Notes: generated by a model not told the origin, from the letters alone. A stretch of DNA of 64,000 nucleotides from DATFVJ01 sp963727015 (GCA_963727015.1 CAVSEV010000003.1:57533-121532); one strand, 5' to 3'; counted from the stretch's first letter, positions 8,667 through 18,983 are shown. A program made the numbers and translations.

Positions 8667-9586
8667 GTGCGTAACCCTGGTGGTCTTGTCGCCCGCGTGC
8701 TGCGCTGCGTGCTGGTGACGTTGACTCTGGCGTCGTGCGTATCGGTCCACGCGGGGACCGCGCCGTCCGCGGCTCGTCCGCGCAGCATCCCTGCCAGGCC
8801 TGCCCCAAGGGCCACGGGCAAGCCGCCGTGTGACTTTGCGCCCGGGTTCTCGTGCACCATGCAGAAACGGATTGCTGAGGTGGAGAACTACCTCGCGGCA
8901 TCGCCGGGTGAGATCGGGATCGTGCTGCGCGACCGGCAGGACGGCGCAGTGTGGCGGAACTCAGCCGCGGGAACGCAGCTTCCCGCGGCATCCACCGTCA
9001 AACTGGCGATGGTGGTCGACCTGCTGCTACGTAACAAGTCGGGCCAGATCGAGCTCAATGACGACGACCGGGACCAGATCGGCCAGATGCTGTCCGAGAG
9101 CTCCGACGCCGCGGCCGACCAGCTCTGGTCTGAGTACTTCGACGGCAGCTTTCTCGATCGCATCGCAGGCTACGGCATGCCCGACGCGGCGTTCACCCAA
9201 GACCCGTCCTACGGGGCTACATGTATTGCACCGCAGACGACCTCGACGGGCTTATCGGGTATGTGCTCGGCAAGCTGCCAGCGAGCATGCGCGAATTCAT
9301 CGTCAGCAGGCTCAAGCGTGTCGCTTCCGACCAGCAGTTCGGCGTATGGGGGGCAGGCCAGTCCGCCCAACCGGGAAACAAGGACGGCTGGGAGGACGAC
9401 AACGGCGTGTGGATCGTCGATTCGGTGGGGTTCGCCGGCCCGGGCGCCAGGTACACCCTGTCAATGATGTACGACCTTGAGGGCAACGGGAGCTTCAGCG
9501 ATGGCGCTAACACGCTGACCCAGGTCGCGGCCCTTCTGTTCCGTGGCCATCGCACGGCGGCGCCGACGGTCCGGGCCACGCCCTGA
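8667..9586 (+). pseudogene. Frameshifted beta-lactamase-like serine hydrolase lipoprotein
   Basis: The first frame begins at a GTG at 8667 and gives a lipoprotein signal peptide ending in the lipobox LASC. A class A beta-lactamase-like domain follows: the SxxK motif is ASTVKLAMV and the second motif is SESSDAAAD. At about 9213 the frame is lost: after DPSY the sequence GGGGCTACATG should be TGGGGCTACATG. Adding one T restores SYWGYMYCTADDLDGLIGY, which continues in the next frame to the TGA at 9586. The whole protein would have about 306 residues and act at the outer face of the membrane. It is called a pseudogene because of the frameshift, but a single missing base in the assembly would explain it. 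An upstream TTG at 8628 is a less likely start. Confidence 0.75.
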
Positions 9587-9715
9587 GATGCCGCCGGCGT
9601 GAGGGTGACCTGCGCTGGTTGCCGCGGACGGCGTACCGCTGACCGCACGAGTCGCCGGGTGCGATCGGGGTTACGTTGGAGGAGGGCGCCGGGGCAGCGA
9701 CACCAGGAGGTTGTC

Positions 9716-11236
9716 ATGCGTGTGGCCAGCAGTACCGTCGACGACGTCGTGCACAAGAGCGCCGCCCGCTACCCCGGGCGTCCCGCGTTAACGTTCGAGG
9801 ACCGCGGCTGGACCTACCGAGACCTCGACGAGGCCACCTCGCGGGTGGCGGCCCGGCTGCTGGCGGCCGGGTGCCGCAAGGGTGACCGGATCGCGGCCTT
9901 CGGCCGGAACTCCGACGCCTACCTGCTGCTTTACCTTGGCTGCGCGCGGGGCGGGCTCGTGCACGTTCCGATCAACTACAACCTGACCCGCGAAGAACTG
10001 GCCTACCTTGTCACGCAATCCAGGAGCACCGTGCTCGCGTACGACCCGGCGCTCGCGGACGTCGTCACCGCAGCGCATGATCTGATCGGGGATATCCGGC
10101 TCGTCACGCTCCGCGACGGGGACACCGGCAGCGACGTGCTCGCCTGGTCAACGGCGGGACCTGTCCCGGAGATCGATGCCGGCGTATCCGGCGACGACCT
10201 GGTCCAGTTGCTCTACACGTCCGGCACGACCGCGGCGCCGAAGGGCTCGATGATGACGCACCGGGCGCTTGTCGCGGAGTACGTCTCGTCGATCGTCGGC
10301 CTGGATTTCGCCGAGCATGACACGCCACTGCATGCCCTGCCGCTGTACCACTCGGCGCAGATGCACGTTTTCCTGCTTCCTTACTTGATGCTCGGCGCGC
10401 GCAACATCCTCGTGACCGCACCGGACCCCGCCGATGTGCTGCGCCGGATCGAGGAACAAGGAATCGACAGCTTCTTCGCCCCGCCCACGGTCTGGATCGC
10501 GCTCGCCAGCCACCCGGAATTTGGCTCCAGGGACCTCACCGCTTTGAAAAAGGCGTACTACGGCGCCTCGATCATGCCGAGGGCGGTGCTGCAGAAGCTG
10601 AGGGCGGCGCTCCCCACGATCGGCTTCTACAACTGCTTCGGCCAATCGGAGATCGGTCCCCTGGCCACGGTGCTGCGGCCCGAGGAGCACGACGCGAGGC
10701 TCGAATCCGCTGGCCGTCCGGTCCTGTTCGTGGAGATGCGGGTCGTCGACGACGAGATGAACGACGTGCCGGCCGGTGAGCTCGGTGAGGTGATCTACCG
10801 CTCACCTCAGCTGTGCACCGGTTACTGGGATAAGCCGGACGAGACGGCGGAGGCGTTCGCCGGGGGCTGGTTCCACTCGGGTGACCTCGTACGACGCGAC
10901 GCCGAGGGGTACATCTTCGTCGTCGACCGCAAGAAGGACGTCATCAACACGGGCGGCGTCATCGTCGCCTCAAGCGAGGTGGAGAACGCGCTGTACGCCC
11001 ACACGGCGGTGCAGGAAGTTGCCGTCGTCGGCACGCCGGACGAGCGGTGGATCGAGGCGGTGACCGCGATCGTTGTGGCGCGCGGCGACGTCACGGAGCA
11101 GGAGCTGATCGATCACGTGCGCGGCCACCTGGCGCCGTTCAAGGTCCCCAAGCGGGTGCATTTCGCTGATGATCTCCCGCACAACGCCTCAGGCAAGGTG
11201 CTGAAGCGGGAGCTACGTGACCGGTTCAGCGATTGA
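9716..11236 (+). CDS. AMP-dependent acyl-CoA synthetase/ligase
   Basis: 506 residues; AGGAGG lies 5 bases before the ATG at 9716. ANL-superfamily landmarks are in order: phosphate-binding loop YTSGTTAAPKG (about 165), adenine motif YNCFGQSE, GELGEVIYRSP, hinge region HSGDLVRRDAEGYIFVVDRKKD, and the C-terminal catalytic lysine motif NASGKVLKRELR. It should activate a carboxylic acid through an acyl-adenylate to a CoA thioester in the cytoplasm. Chain length or aromaticity cannot be read safely. It is followed on the same strand by DinB and cyclase relics and by a second ligase, suggesting a catabolic cluster that has partly decayed. Confidence 0.92.
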   Translation: MRVASSTVDDVVHKSAARYPGRPALTFEDRGWTYRDLDEATSRVAARLLAAGCRKGDRIAAFGRNSDAYLLLYLGCARGGLVHVPINYNLTREELAYLVTQSRSTVLAYDPALADVVTAAHDLIGDIRLVTLRDGDTGSDVLAWSTAGPVPEIDAGVSGDDLVQLLYTSGTTAAPKGSMMTHRALVAEYVSSIVGLDFAEHDTPLHALPLYHSAQMHVFLLPYLMLGARNILVTAPDPADVLRRIEEQGIDSFFAPPTVWIALASHPEFGSRDLTALKKAYYGASIMPRAVLQKLRAALPTIGFYNCFGQSEIGPLATVLRPEEHDARLESAGRPVLFVEMRVVDDEMNDVPAGELGEVIYRSPQLCTGYWDKPDETAEAFAGGWFHSGDLVRRDAEGYIFVVDRKKDVINTGGVIVASSEVENALYAHTAVQEVAVVGTPDERWIEAVTAIVVARGDVTEQELIDHVRGHLAPFKVPKRVHFADDLPHNASGKVLKRELRDRFSD

Positions 11237-11262
11237 CCGAAACCCCCTGCGACCATTGTGCC

Positions 11263-11588
11263 ATGGGGATCTCGCCCGATGATCTTGCCTACTTCGTTGA
11301 CCGGGCGGTCGACGGCATGACCGGGATCGTTCAGGATCTTGGTGACGAGCTTGCGTGCGCTCGGCCGGACCTTCCCTGGCGGCGGCGCACCCCGCCGAGC
11401 CGCTGCGGCATGCGCCGCAGGCCAGCACCTGGCGCGGCCGGCGACTGGAGAACCAGGGAAGTGCGCTGCTGCACATCCTGCAGGACGTCGCGCAGCATCA
11501 CGGGCAGGCCGAGCTGACCCGTGACCTGCTGCTGTCCGCCGCGCAGCGCGGCACCGCAAATGACGTCGAGAATGATCGTGATACGTGA
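11263..11588 (+). pseudogene. Internally deleted DinB/DUF664-type gene
   Basis: The 5' part reads DDLAYFVDRAVDGMTGIVQD and LGDELACARPDLP, a typical DUF664 (DinB-like) N terminus. The frame then becomes nonsense. The 3' part, in another frame from about 11455, reads ENQGSALLHILQDVAQHHGQ and AELTRDLLL, the typical C-terminal helix with the metal-binding HH-Q pattern. The central part that should hold the remaining ligands is missing, so the relic is about 110 codons instead of about 170. The intact family are mycothiol- or bacillithiol-dependent enzymes or unknown helical-bundle proteins. It directly follows the acyl-CoA ligase stop. Confidence 0.7.
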
Positions 11589-11709
11589 CGCCCTGGAGCA
11601 AACAAGTCCAGGGGGCAAGCAAGTAGCGTCAATCGGGTATGGATCGGCTTAATAGGGTACGGACCGCCGAGCGAGTGTTCTGTTTCCTGCGCGAGGAAGG
11701 ATCTCCTTG

Positions 11710-12662
11710 ATGACTGAAGTCCCGGCCATGGATGAGCTCCTCGGGGGTGCACCGAAGAACTGGGGCAAGTGGGGGGACGAGGATGAGGTTGGCGCGCTGA
11801 ACTACCTCACCGCGGAGGAGGTCTTCCGCGGGGTGCGCCATATCAAGTCCGGCGACGTGTTCACGCTGCAGCGGCTGATCGGTGACCCCAAGGGTGACCC
11901 GGTCTGGCCCGGCCGGACGCCAGCCGAGAAGACGATGATCTTGGACTAATCCTCATGGGATGGCGACGGCGCGCCGCAGTTCCCCGGTGGCCTGCACTAC
12001 GCGGACGACAAGATCAGCGCATTCCTCCAGGGCTCGACGCAGTACGACGCGCTCGGCCACGTCTGGTACGGCGGTCAGCTATGGAATGGTTACGACGCGC
12101 GCAGCACGGTCGGCGGGCTGGCCAAGGCCAGCGTGGCCCCGATCGCGGAGCGAGGTGTTGTCGGCCGCGGCATCCTGCTCGACATGGCCCGCTTCCGTGG
12201 CAAAGAGAACCTCGGCAGGCCGAGACGTTCACCCACGAGGATCTGATGGCGTGTGCCGAGGCCGAGGGCGCAAAGATCGAAAAGCGCGACATCCTGGTCA
12301 TCCGGACGAACTTCCTGAAGCTCTTCTTCGACCAGGGCGAGGAGTTCTACACCGGCTTCTGCGAGCCCGGCCTGGTCTACAGCCCCGAACTCGTGCGGTG
12401 GTTCCAGGACATGGAGATCCCTAATCTCGTCACGGACACCATCGCGAACGAGGTGACGACCGACCCGAACAATGGCACGGCCCTCCCGTTGCAGTGCGCG
12501 CTGATGCGCAATCTCGGAGTAACTCTGACCGAGATCTGCGACCTGGAGAAGCTGGACTCGCACTGCGCCGAGGACGGGCAGTACACGTTCCTCTACGCGG
12601 CGGCTCCGTTGAAGGTGAACGAGGCGAGCGGCTCGCCTGTCAACCCCCTGGCGATCAAATGA
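11710..12662 (+). pseudogene. Cyclase-family (kynurenine formamidase-like) gene with stop and frameshift
   Basis: AAGGA and an ATG at 11710 begin a frame typical of the cyclase family (GALNYLTAEEV). An in-frame TAA at 11947 interrupts it, yet the same frame continues recognisably after the stop (SSWDGDGAPQFPGG, STQYDALGHVWYGGQLWNGY, VGRGILLDMARF). At about 12217 the frame shifts; one added base restores KENLGKAETFTHEDL, and the last part runs to the TGA at 12662 (DILVIRTNF, GLVYSPELVRWFQDME, SPVNPLAIK). The usual LPLHCALMRNLGV appears as LPLQCALMRNLGV. Intact members are metal-dependent hydrolases of amides or lactones. The end overlaps the next ligase ATG by 4 bases, so the two were cotranscribed. 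Confidence 0.8.
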
Positions 12663-14323
12663 CGACTTATACCGAACGGCCCTGGACGAAGCTCTACCGA
12701 GAAGGATGCCCGGCTGACATCACGCCGGACTACCCGACCATGCTTGATCTGTTCAACGCGTCGCTGGCGCGGGCACCTGGCGCCGTTGCGATCAATTACT
12801 TCGACGGCGTGCTCACCATGGCCGACCTGGATGCGCGTTCGGGCTCGCTCGCGGCGGCCCTGATCGACAACGGGTTCGCCGCGGGGGACAGGCTCGGCGT
12901 CTATGTGCAGAACAACCCGGCGTTTGTCATTTCGCTGCTCGCAGCGTGGAAGGCCGGCGGCGCGGCTGTGGCCATCAACCCGATGAACAAGCGCCGCGAG
13001 CTCACCTACCTGCTCGCCGACTCAGGTGCCAGTGCGCTGCTGTGCCTGGACGACCTGTACGAGTCGGTGGCCAAGGAGGTCATCGCGGCCGGTGACACCG
13101 CGGTCAGGACCGTGATCACCTGCTCGCCGCTCGATGAGCAGTCACGCAACGACGAGCGGCTGTTCGCCGATGTGCAGGGGCTGCGTCCGGCGGGGACGCT
13201 GGACCTCGAGGAGATCCTCAGCCAGTACGCGGGCCTTAGGCCGGCGCCGGCCGAACCGGCTTCCAGCGACCTGGCCGTGCTGTGCTACACCTCTGGCACC
13301 ACCGGCGTGCCGAAGGGCGCGATGTGTACCCACGGCAACATGGCGTTCAACTCCCAGACGTACCGGGACTGGATGGGCTTCACTGCCGGGGATTCCGTGC
13401 TCGGGGTGGCGCCGCTGTTCCACATCACCGGCCTGATCGGCCACATGGGGATCGCGTTGCTCGCGCCGTGCCCGCTGGTGATCAACCACCGGTTCGAACC
13501 GGGTGTGGTAGTGGACGCGATCCGTGAGCACAGGCCCACCTTCACCGTCGGTTCGATCACGGTGTTCATCAACCTCTCGGGGCTTGCCGGGGTGACCAAG
13601 GAGGACTGGTCCTCGTTCCGGATGATCTACTCGGGAGGTGCGCCGATCGCGCCCGCGGTCACCGACCAGTTCATGGCGAAGACCGGCCTCTACATCCACA
13701 ACATCTACGGCCTGACCGAGACGAACTCGCCTTCGCACGGCGTGCCGCTGGGCAGGAAGGCGCCGGTGGACCCGAACTCGGGGGCGCTGTCTGTGGGTGT
13801 GCCGGTGTTCAACACCGTGGTCCGGATCCTCGACGAGGCAGGCAAGGAAGCTCCCGTCGGCGAGATTGGCGAGTTCGCCACCTCTGGTCCGCAGGTTGTC
13901 CCTGGCTACTGGAACAAGCCGGGGGCGACCGCGGAGAGCCTGCCAGGCGGTGAGCTACGCACGGGTGACGTGGGGTTCATGGACGAGGCCGGCTGGTTCT
14001 TCCTGGTGGACCGCAAGAAGGACATGATCAACACTGCCGGTTACAAGGTGTGGCCACGTGAGGTGGAGGACGTGCTCTACGGCCATCCGGCGGTTCGTGA
14101 GGCAGCAGTGATCGGCGTCCCGGATGAATATCGCGGCGAGACAGTTCACGCCTACGTCTCACTCAAACCCGGTGCGACCGTCACCGAGGAAGAGCTGATC
14201 GACTTTTGTAAGCGGCAGATGGCGGCGTACAAGTACCCGCGTTCGATCAAGGTCCTCGATGAGCTGCCGAAGACCACGAGTGGGAAGATCCTCCGGCGCG
14301 AGCTGCGTGATCCGATCTCGTGA
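12659..14323 (+). CDS. Long-chain-type AMP-dependent acyl-CoA synthetase
   Basis: 554 residues. The ATG overlaps the preceding cyclase stop (ATGA), which selects this start. Motifs in order: YTSGTTGVPKGAMCTHGN phosphate loop (about residue 205), NIYGLTETNSPSHG, GEIGEFATSGPQVVPGYWNK, RTGDVGFMDEAGWFFLVDRK and the C-terminal TTSGKILRRELR lysine motif. It should convert a fatty or other organic acid to its acyl-CoA in the cytoplasm. Together with the ligase at 9716 and the broken cyclase between them it suggests a degradation pathway for an acid released by ring or amide hydrolysis; the substrate is not determined. Confidence 0.92.
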   Translation: MTTYTERPWTKLYREGCPADITPDYPTMLDLFNASLARAPGAVAINYFDGVLTMADLDARSGSLAAALIDNGFAAGDRLGVYVQNNPAFVISLLAAWKAGGAAVAINPMNKRRELTYLLADSGASALLCLDDLYESVAKEVIAAGDTAVRTVITCSPLDEQSRNDERLFADVQGLRPAGTLDLEEILSQYAGLRPAPAEPASSDLAVLCYTSGTTGVPKGAMCTHGNMAFNSQTYRDWMGFTAGDSVLGVAPLFHITGLIGHMGIALLAPCPLVINHRFEPGVVVDAIREHRPTFTVGSITVFINLSGLAGVTKEDWSSFRMIYSGGAPIAPAVTDQFMAKTGLYIHNIYGLTETNSPSHGVPLGRKAPVDPNSGALSVGVPVFNTVVRILDEAGKEAPVGEIGEFATSGPQVVPGYWNKPGATAESLPGGELRTGDVGFMDEAGWFFLVDRKKDMINTAGYKVWPREVEDVLYGHPAVREAAVIGVPDEYRGETVHAYVSLKPGATVTEEELIDFCKRQMAAYKYPRSIKVLDELPKTTSGKILRRELRDPIS

Positions 14324-14406
14324 GCATCATCGCCATGGTGCGGATAGACCGGCTGAGTCGTTCGATCAGGTTGCGGAGGCTCAGGTAGCGGTCTGGCCCG
14401 GTGCCC

Positions 14407-14505
14407 GTCCTGCCGATCTGAGCGGGATTCCTGCGGCATGTCCTGCCGATCCGAGCGGGATTCCTGCGGCATGTCCTGCCGATCTGAGCGGGATTCCTGT
14501 CGCAT
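14407..14505. repeat. 33-bp tandem repeat, 3 copies
   Basis: The unit begins GTCCTGCCGATCTGAGCGGG and ends ATTCCTGCGGCAT; three copies with single substitutions. It lies between the acyl-CoA ligase stop and hrpA. The 318-base gap between those genes shows no other feature. Confidence 0.9.
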
Positions 14506-14641
14506 AAATCTCCGGCACCATAGGTTACGTGCTCATCAGAGTGCGCTGGGATCCCACGCCGCGGAAGCAGGTGGCGCGCAAAAGCGTTAGGCCCCTGGTG
14601 GGCTTCCCGAACATCCTTGTTGTGTATTCCCGTGCCCTGCC

Positions 14642-17600
14642 ATGGAGACCGTCACGTTGACAATCTCGCTCGCTGAGCTGCGGGCGCGCCTGCCCGGGCT
14701 GATGCCCCGCGATCAGCACCGGCTGGGCCGGCGCGCCGAGAGGGCCGCTGCGCTGCGTGACACCGGGGCGCGCGAGGATGCGCTGCGCCGGGTCCTCGCT
14801 GAACTGCAGTCGGCAGCCGACCGCCTCGAGGCGCGCAGGCTCGCCGTGCCGCCAGTCTCCTATCCGCCCGACCTCCCGGTCAGCCAGCGGAAGGACGAGA
14901 TCGCCGCGGCCATCCGCGATAACCAGGTGGTGATCATCGCCGGTGAGACCGGTTCTGGCAAGACGACGCAGCTGCCGAAGATCTGCCTTGAGCTCGGCCG
15001 CGGTGTGACGGGCCAGATTGGCCACACCCAGCCCAGGCGGATCGCGGCGCGCACCGTGGCGGAGCGGATCGCACAGGAACTCCGGACCGAGCTTGGCGCT
15101 TCGGTCGGCTACAAGGTGCGTTTCTCCGACACCTCGAGCGACAGCACGCTGGTCAAGGTGATGACCGACGGCATCCTGCTGACCGAGATGCAGCGCGACA
15201 GGCGACTGCTGCGCTACGACACCCTCATCATCGATGAGGCGCACGAGCGCAGCCTGAACGTCGACTTCATTCTCGGGTACCTGCGGCGCCTGCTGCCGAG
15301 CCGCCCTGACCTCAAGGTCATCATCACGTCTGCCACGATCGATCCGGAGCGCTTCAGCAAGCATTTCGCTGCAAGCGAATCGGGCAAGCCCAGCGCTGCA
15401 AGCGAATCGGGCAAGCCCAGCGCCGGTGCACCGGTGATCGAGGTGTCGGGGCGCACGTACCCGGTCGAGGTGCGGTACCGGCCTCTCGCCGGCACCGGCG
15501 ATCCCGATGACGAACCAAGGGACCAGGTGCAGGGCATCTGCGACGCCGTGGATGAGCTCCGCGCGGAAGGGCCAGGCGACGTACTTGTCTTCCTCAGCGG
15601 CGAGCGGGAGATCAGGGATACGGCCGACGCTCTGGCCGGCTGTGTCCCCGACGACCTGGAGGTGCTGCCCCTCTATGCCCGGCTGTCGGCGGCTGAGCAG
15701 CACCGCGTGTTCCAGCCGCATCGCGGGCGGCGGGTAGTCCTTGCCACCAACGTCGCGGAGACCTCGCTGACCGTGCCGGGCATCAAGTACGTGATCGACC
15801 CGGGCACCGCGCGGATCTCCAGGTTCAGCCACCGGACCAAGGTTCAGCGGCTGCCGATCGAGCCGATCTCCCAAGCGTCTGCGAACCAGCGTAAGGGCAG
15901 GTGCGGGCGCACCTCAGACGGCGTGTGCATCCGGCTCTACAGCGAGGAGGATTTCGCCTCGCGCCCGCAATTCACCGACCCGGAGATCCTGCGCACCAAC
16001 CTTGCTTCGGTCATCTTGCGGATGGCAGCGCTCGACCTCGGCGAAGTGGCGGACTTCCCGTTCGTCGACCCGCCGGATTCCCGCAGTGTCGCGGCCGGTG
16101 TCCGCCTGCTTGAAGAGCTCGGCGCCGTCTCGCCGGGCCGCGGCAGACCCCGGCTGACGGAGACCGGGCGGAAACTCGCCGAGCTTCCTGTGGACCCACG
16201 GCTCGGCAGGATGATCCTGGAGGCCGGACGCAACGGGTGCGCCCGGGAGGTGCTGATCATCACCGCGGCGCTGTCCATCCAGGATCCCAGGGAAAGGCCC
16301 GCGGAATCGCGCGAGCCGGCCGACGCCATGCACGCGCGCTTTGCCGAGCCCGGGTCCGACTTCCTCGCCTTGCTCAGCCTGTGGGATTACCTGCGCGATC
16401 GGCAGCATGAGCTGTCCGCATCCGCGTTCCGCCGCATGTGCCGCCGCGAGTATCTGCACTTCCTGCGGGTGCGAGAGTGGCAGGACGTGTACGGCCAGCT
16501 CAGGCAGGCAGCCAGGGAGCTGGGCATCGTCGTCGAGCGTGATCACGGCTGGCCGGCCGCGGCGGATCCCGGCGGGCAGGCGCAGGGCCCCAAGGTGGAG
16601 CGGGAGGCTGGTTCCCCGGCGGAGCGGGAGGCTGGTTCCCCGGCGGAGCGGGAGGCTGGTTCCCCGGCGGAGCGGGAGGCTGGTTCCCCGGCGGAGCGGG
16701 AGGCTCGTTCCCCGGCGGAGCGGGAGGCTCGTTCCCCGGCGGAGCGGGAGGCTCGATTCCCGGCGGATCTGGCGGACCGGGTGCACATATCGTTGCTGGC
16801 CGGCCTGCTGTCCCACATCGGCATGAGGGACACCGACCAGAAGCCGCATGGGAAGCGGCGCGCCCAGGCCGAGTTCGCCGGGGCACGCGGTACCCGCTTC
16901 GCCATCTTCCCTGGCTCCGCGCTCGCAAGGAAGCCGCCGCCGTGGGTAGTCGCGGCCGAGCTGGTCGAGACCTCACGGCTGTGGGCCAGGACCGCGGCGC
17001 GCATCGAGCCCGGATGGGTGGAGCCACTGGCCCAGCACCTGGTCAGGCGCACCTTCAGCGAGCCGCACTGGGATGGCAGGCGCGGCGCGGCGATGGCAGC
17101 TGAGAAGGTAACACTGTACGGACTGCCGGTAGTGGCGGCCCGTCAGGTCAGTTATGGGCGCATCGACCCGGCAGCGGCGCGGGATCTATTCATCCGCGGC
17201 GCCTTGGTGGAGGGCGACTGGCAGGCCCACCACCGTTTTCTCCAGCACAACCGGCGCCTGCTCGAAGAAGCTGAGGACCTGGAGCGCAGGGCCAGGCGGC
17301 GCGGCATCGTCGCCGATGACGCTGCCCTGTTCGACTTCTATGACCGGCGGATACCCAAGGACGTGACGTCCGCCCGGCACTTCGACACCTGGTGGAAGCA
17401 GGCGCGGGCAGCCGACCCCGGCCTGCTGAACTTCTCTCTCGCCGATCTGGTCGGCCCAGCCGCTGACGAGATCCGTCCGGCCGACTATCCGAGCCGGTGG
17501 GGCGAGCTTCCGCTGTCGTACGAGTTCGCTCCAGGCGAGGCGGGTGACGGGGTGACCGTGGACATCCCGCTGGGGGCACTCAACCAGGTCAGCGGCAAGG

Positions 17601-18811
17601 ACTTCGGCTGGCAGGTACCCGGCCTGCGGGAGGAACTGGTGACCGAGCTGATCCGGTCACTGCCGAAGCAGCTGCGCAAGGCCTTCGTGCCCGCCCCTGA
17701 CGCCGCCCGCGCCGCTGTGGCCAGGCTGCGCCCGCAGGGCGACTTGCTCGAGGCCCTCAGTGCAGAGCTTGGCCGCCTCGGCGGCGTTAACATCCCGCGT
17801 GCGGCGTGGGATCTTTCCCGGCTGCCCGCTTACTTGAGGATCACATTCCGCGTGGTCGACTCCGGCCGCGTGCTCGCGATCGGCAAGGACCTTGACGAAC
17901 TGCGGCAGCGACTGCGGCCCCGCATGCAGGCGATGCTAACCGAGGCCGCCCGCGGCATCACCCGCTCCGGGCTACGGAGCTGGGACCTCGGTGCACTGCC
18001 CAAGGTGTTCACCGACGGGCAGGTGCGCGCCCACCCGGCACTCGCGGACGCGGGCGACGCGGTCGATGTCCGGTTGTTCGGCACCGAGGCCGACGCCAGC
18101 GAGGCGATGTGGCGCGGCACCCGCCGCCTGCTCCTGATTCAGGTTCCTTCCGGGGTCCGTTCTGCCGTCAGCCGGCTGCCGGGCGATGCCAAGCTTGCGA
18201 TGAGCCGCAGCCCGTACCCGAACGCCGCCGCGGTGCTTGAGGACTGCGTGGTGTGCGCGGCGGACCAGGTGATCGCCGAAGCGGGAGGACCGGCCTGGGA
18301 CGCTGAGGGCTTCGCGCACCTCCTCGAGGCGGCGCGGTCAGCGCTGCCCGCCGCCACGGCCGATGCGCTCGGTGCCGTCGCGCGGGCTCTCGCCGAGGCG
18401 CACGAAGTCGAGTTCACACTGGGCCGGGTCGCCGGCCCGGTATTGGCACCGGCGGCCGCAGACATGCGCAGTCAGCTATCCGCGCTGATCCATCCGGGGT
18501 TCATAGCCGAGACCGGCTTGCGGCGCTTGCCTGATTTGGCCCGCTACCTGCGGGCCATCACCCGGCGGCTGCAGAAGGCACCAGAGGATCCTGGCCGTGA
18601 CGCCGACCGGATGGCGGTCGTGCACCGCGTGACAGACGCCTACCAGCGAGCCATCGAGGAGCTTGGGCCATCAAGGCGCAGCGGTGAGCAAGCCCGGGCC
18701 GTGCGCTGGATGATCGAGGAGCTCCGAGTCAGCCTGTTCGCCCAGACGCTCGGCACCCCCGCTCCGGTATCCGAGCAGAGAATCCAGTCGGTACTGGACC
18801 ACCTGGCATGA
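14642..18811 (+). CDS. hrpA: ATP-dependent RNA helicase HrpA (DEAH box)
   Basis: 1389 residues, the long HrpA form. The helicase core has Walker A GETGSGKTTQ (about 101), TQPRRIAA, the DEAH box in LIIDEAHERS, motif III ITSATID, and motifs V/VI in ATNVAETSLTVPGI and SANQRKGRCGRT. Helicase-associated and OB-fold regions follow, then the long C-terminal DUF3418 region. It should unwind RNA or rescue stalled ribosomes in the cytoplasm. Two tandem insertions are unusual: a doubled 9-residue AASESGKPS unit before strand APVIEVSGRTYP (15368-15421) and seven EREAGSPA-type units at about residues 653-708. The start ATG at 14642 has no clear ribosome site but the N terminus looks natural. Confidence 0.95.
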   Translation: METVTLTISLAELRARLPGLMPRDQHRLGRRAERAAALRDTGAREDALRRVLAELQSAADRLEARRLAVPPVSYPPDLPVSQRKDEIAAAIRDNQVVIIAGETGSGKTTQLPKICLELGRGVTGQIGHTQPRRIAARTVAERIAQELRTELGASVGYKVRFSDTSSDSTLVKVMTDGILLTEMQRDRRLLRYDTLIIDEAHERSLNVDFILGYLRRLLPSRPDLKVIITSATIDPERFSKHFAASESGKPSAASESGKPSAGAPVIEVSGRTYPVEVRYRPLAGTGDPDDEPRDQVQGICDAVDELRAEGPGDVLVFLSGEREIRDTADALAGCVPDDLEVLPLYARLSAAEQHRVFQPHRGRRVVLATNVAETSLTVPGIKYVIDPGTARISRFSHRTKVQRLPIEPISQASANQRKGRCGRTSDGVCIRLYSEEDFASRPQFTDPEILRTNLASVILRMAALDLGEVADFPFVDPPDSRSVAAGVRLLEELGAVSPGRGRPRLTETGRKLAELPVDPRLGRMILEAGRNGCAREVLIITAALSIQDPRERPAESREPADAMHARFAEPGSDFLALLSLWDYLRDRQHELSASAFRRMCRREYLHFLRVREWQDVYGQLRQAARELGIVVERDHGWPAAADPGGQAQGPKVEREAGSPAEREAGSPAEREAGSPAEREAGSPAEREARSPAEREARSPAEREARFPADLADRVHISLLAGLLSHIGMRDTDQKPHGKRRAQAEFAGARGTRFAIFPGSALARKPPPWVVAAELVETSRLWARTAARIEPGWVEPLAQHLVRRTFSEPHWDGRRGAAMAAEKVTLYGLPVVAARQVSYGRIDPAAARDLFIRGALVEGDWQAHHRFLQHNRRLLEEAEDLERRARRRGIVADDAALFDFYDRRIPKDVTSARHFDTWWKQARAADPGLLNFSLADLVGPAADEIRPADYPSRWGELPLSYEFAPGEAGDGVTVDIPLGALNQVSGKDFGWQVPGLREELVTELIRSLPKQLRKAFVPAPDAARAAVARLRPQGDLLEALSAELGRLGGVNIPRAAWDLSRLPAYLRITFRVVDSGRVLAIGKDLDELRQRLRPRMQAMLTEAARGITRSGLRSWDLGALPKVFTDGQVRAHPALADAGDAVDVRLFGTEADASEAMWRGTRRLLLIQVPSGVRSAVSRLPGDAKLAMSRSPYPNAAAVLEDCVVCAADQVIAEAGGPAWDAEGFAHLLEAARSALPAATADALGAVARALAEAHEVEFTLGRVAGPVLAPAAADMRSQLSALIHPGFIAETGLRRLPDLARYLRAITRRLQKAPEDPGRDADRMAVVHRVTDAYQRAIEELGPSRRSGEQARAVRWMIEELRVSLFAQTLGTPAPVSEQRIQSVLDHLA
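16598..16765. repeat. 24-bp tandem repeat, 7 copies, inside hrpA
   Basis: Unit GAGCGGGAGGCTGGTTCCCC plus GGCG, seven copies with drift in the last three. It encodes EREAGSPA x4, EREARSPA x2 and EREARFPA x1, a charged linker inserted between the helicase-associated region and the OB-fold segment starting near ADRVHISLLAGLLSHIG. In-frame unit length preserves the protein. Confidence 0.95.
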
Positions 18812-18916
18812 CCGGCGAGTAGGCCGTCCCGCCGATCTTTGGCGGCGCGGATTGGTGCCCAGGCGACGACCGGCGGCGCTGCCCGGCCGAGTGGCGGCGT
18901 ACGTCAGGAAACTCGC

Positions 18917-18983
18917 CATGATCCGCCGCTGTGTTAAATTTCCGGCGCTATCCGCGGGTTACTTAACGCAAGAACGGACCATG
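18917..18983. repeat. 67-bp dispersed palindromic element, copy 1
   Basis: Starts CATGATCCGC and ends ACGGACCATG; inner arms TGTGTTAA and TTAACGCA pair imperfectly around a short GC-rich centre. The same 67-bp structure recurs at 40471, 40595, 40719, 40843, 52830 and 54771. This copy lies between the convergent ends of hrpA and the STAS gene, where its RNA hairpin could serve as a two-way terminator. Confidence 0.85.

Noticed and set aside
14525..15874. 449-codon open frame antisense to hrpA
   Set aside because: It is a mirror frame of the strongly supported helicase gene.
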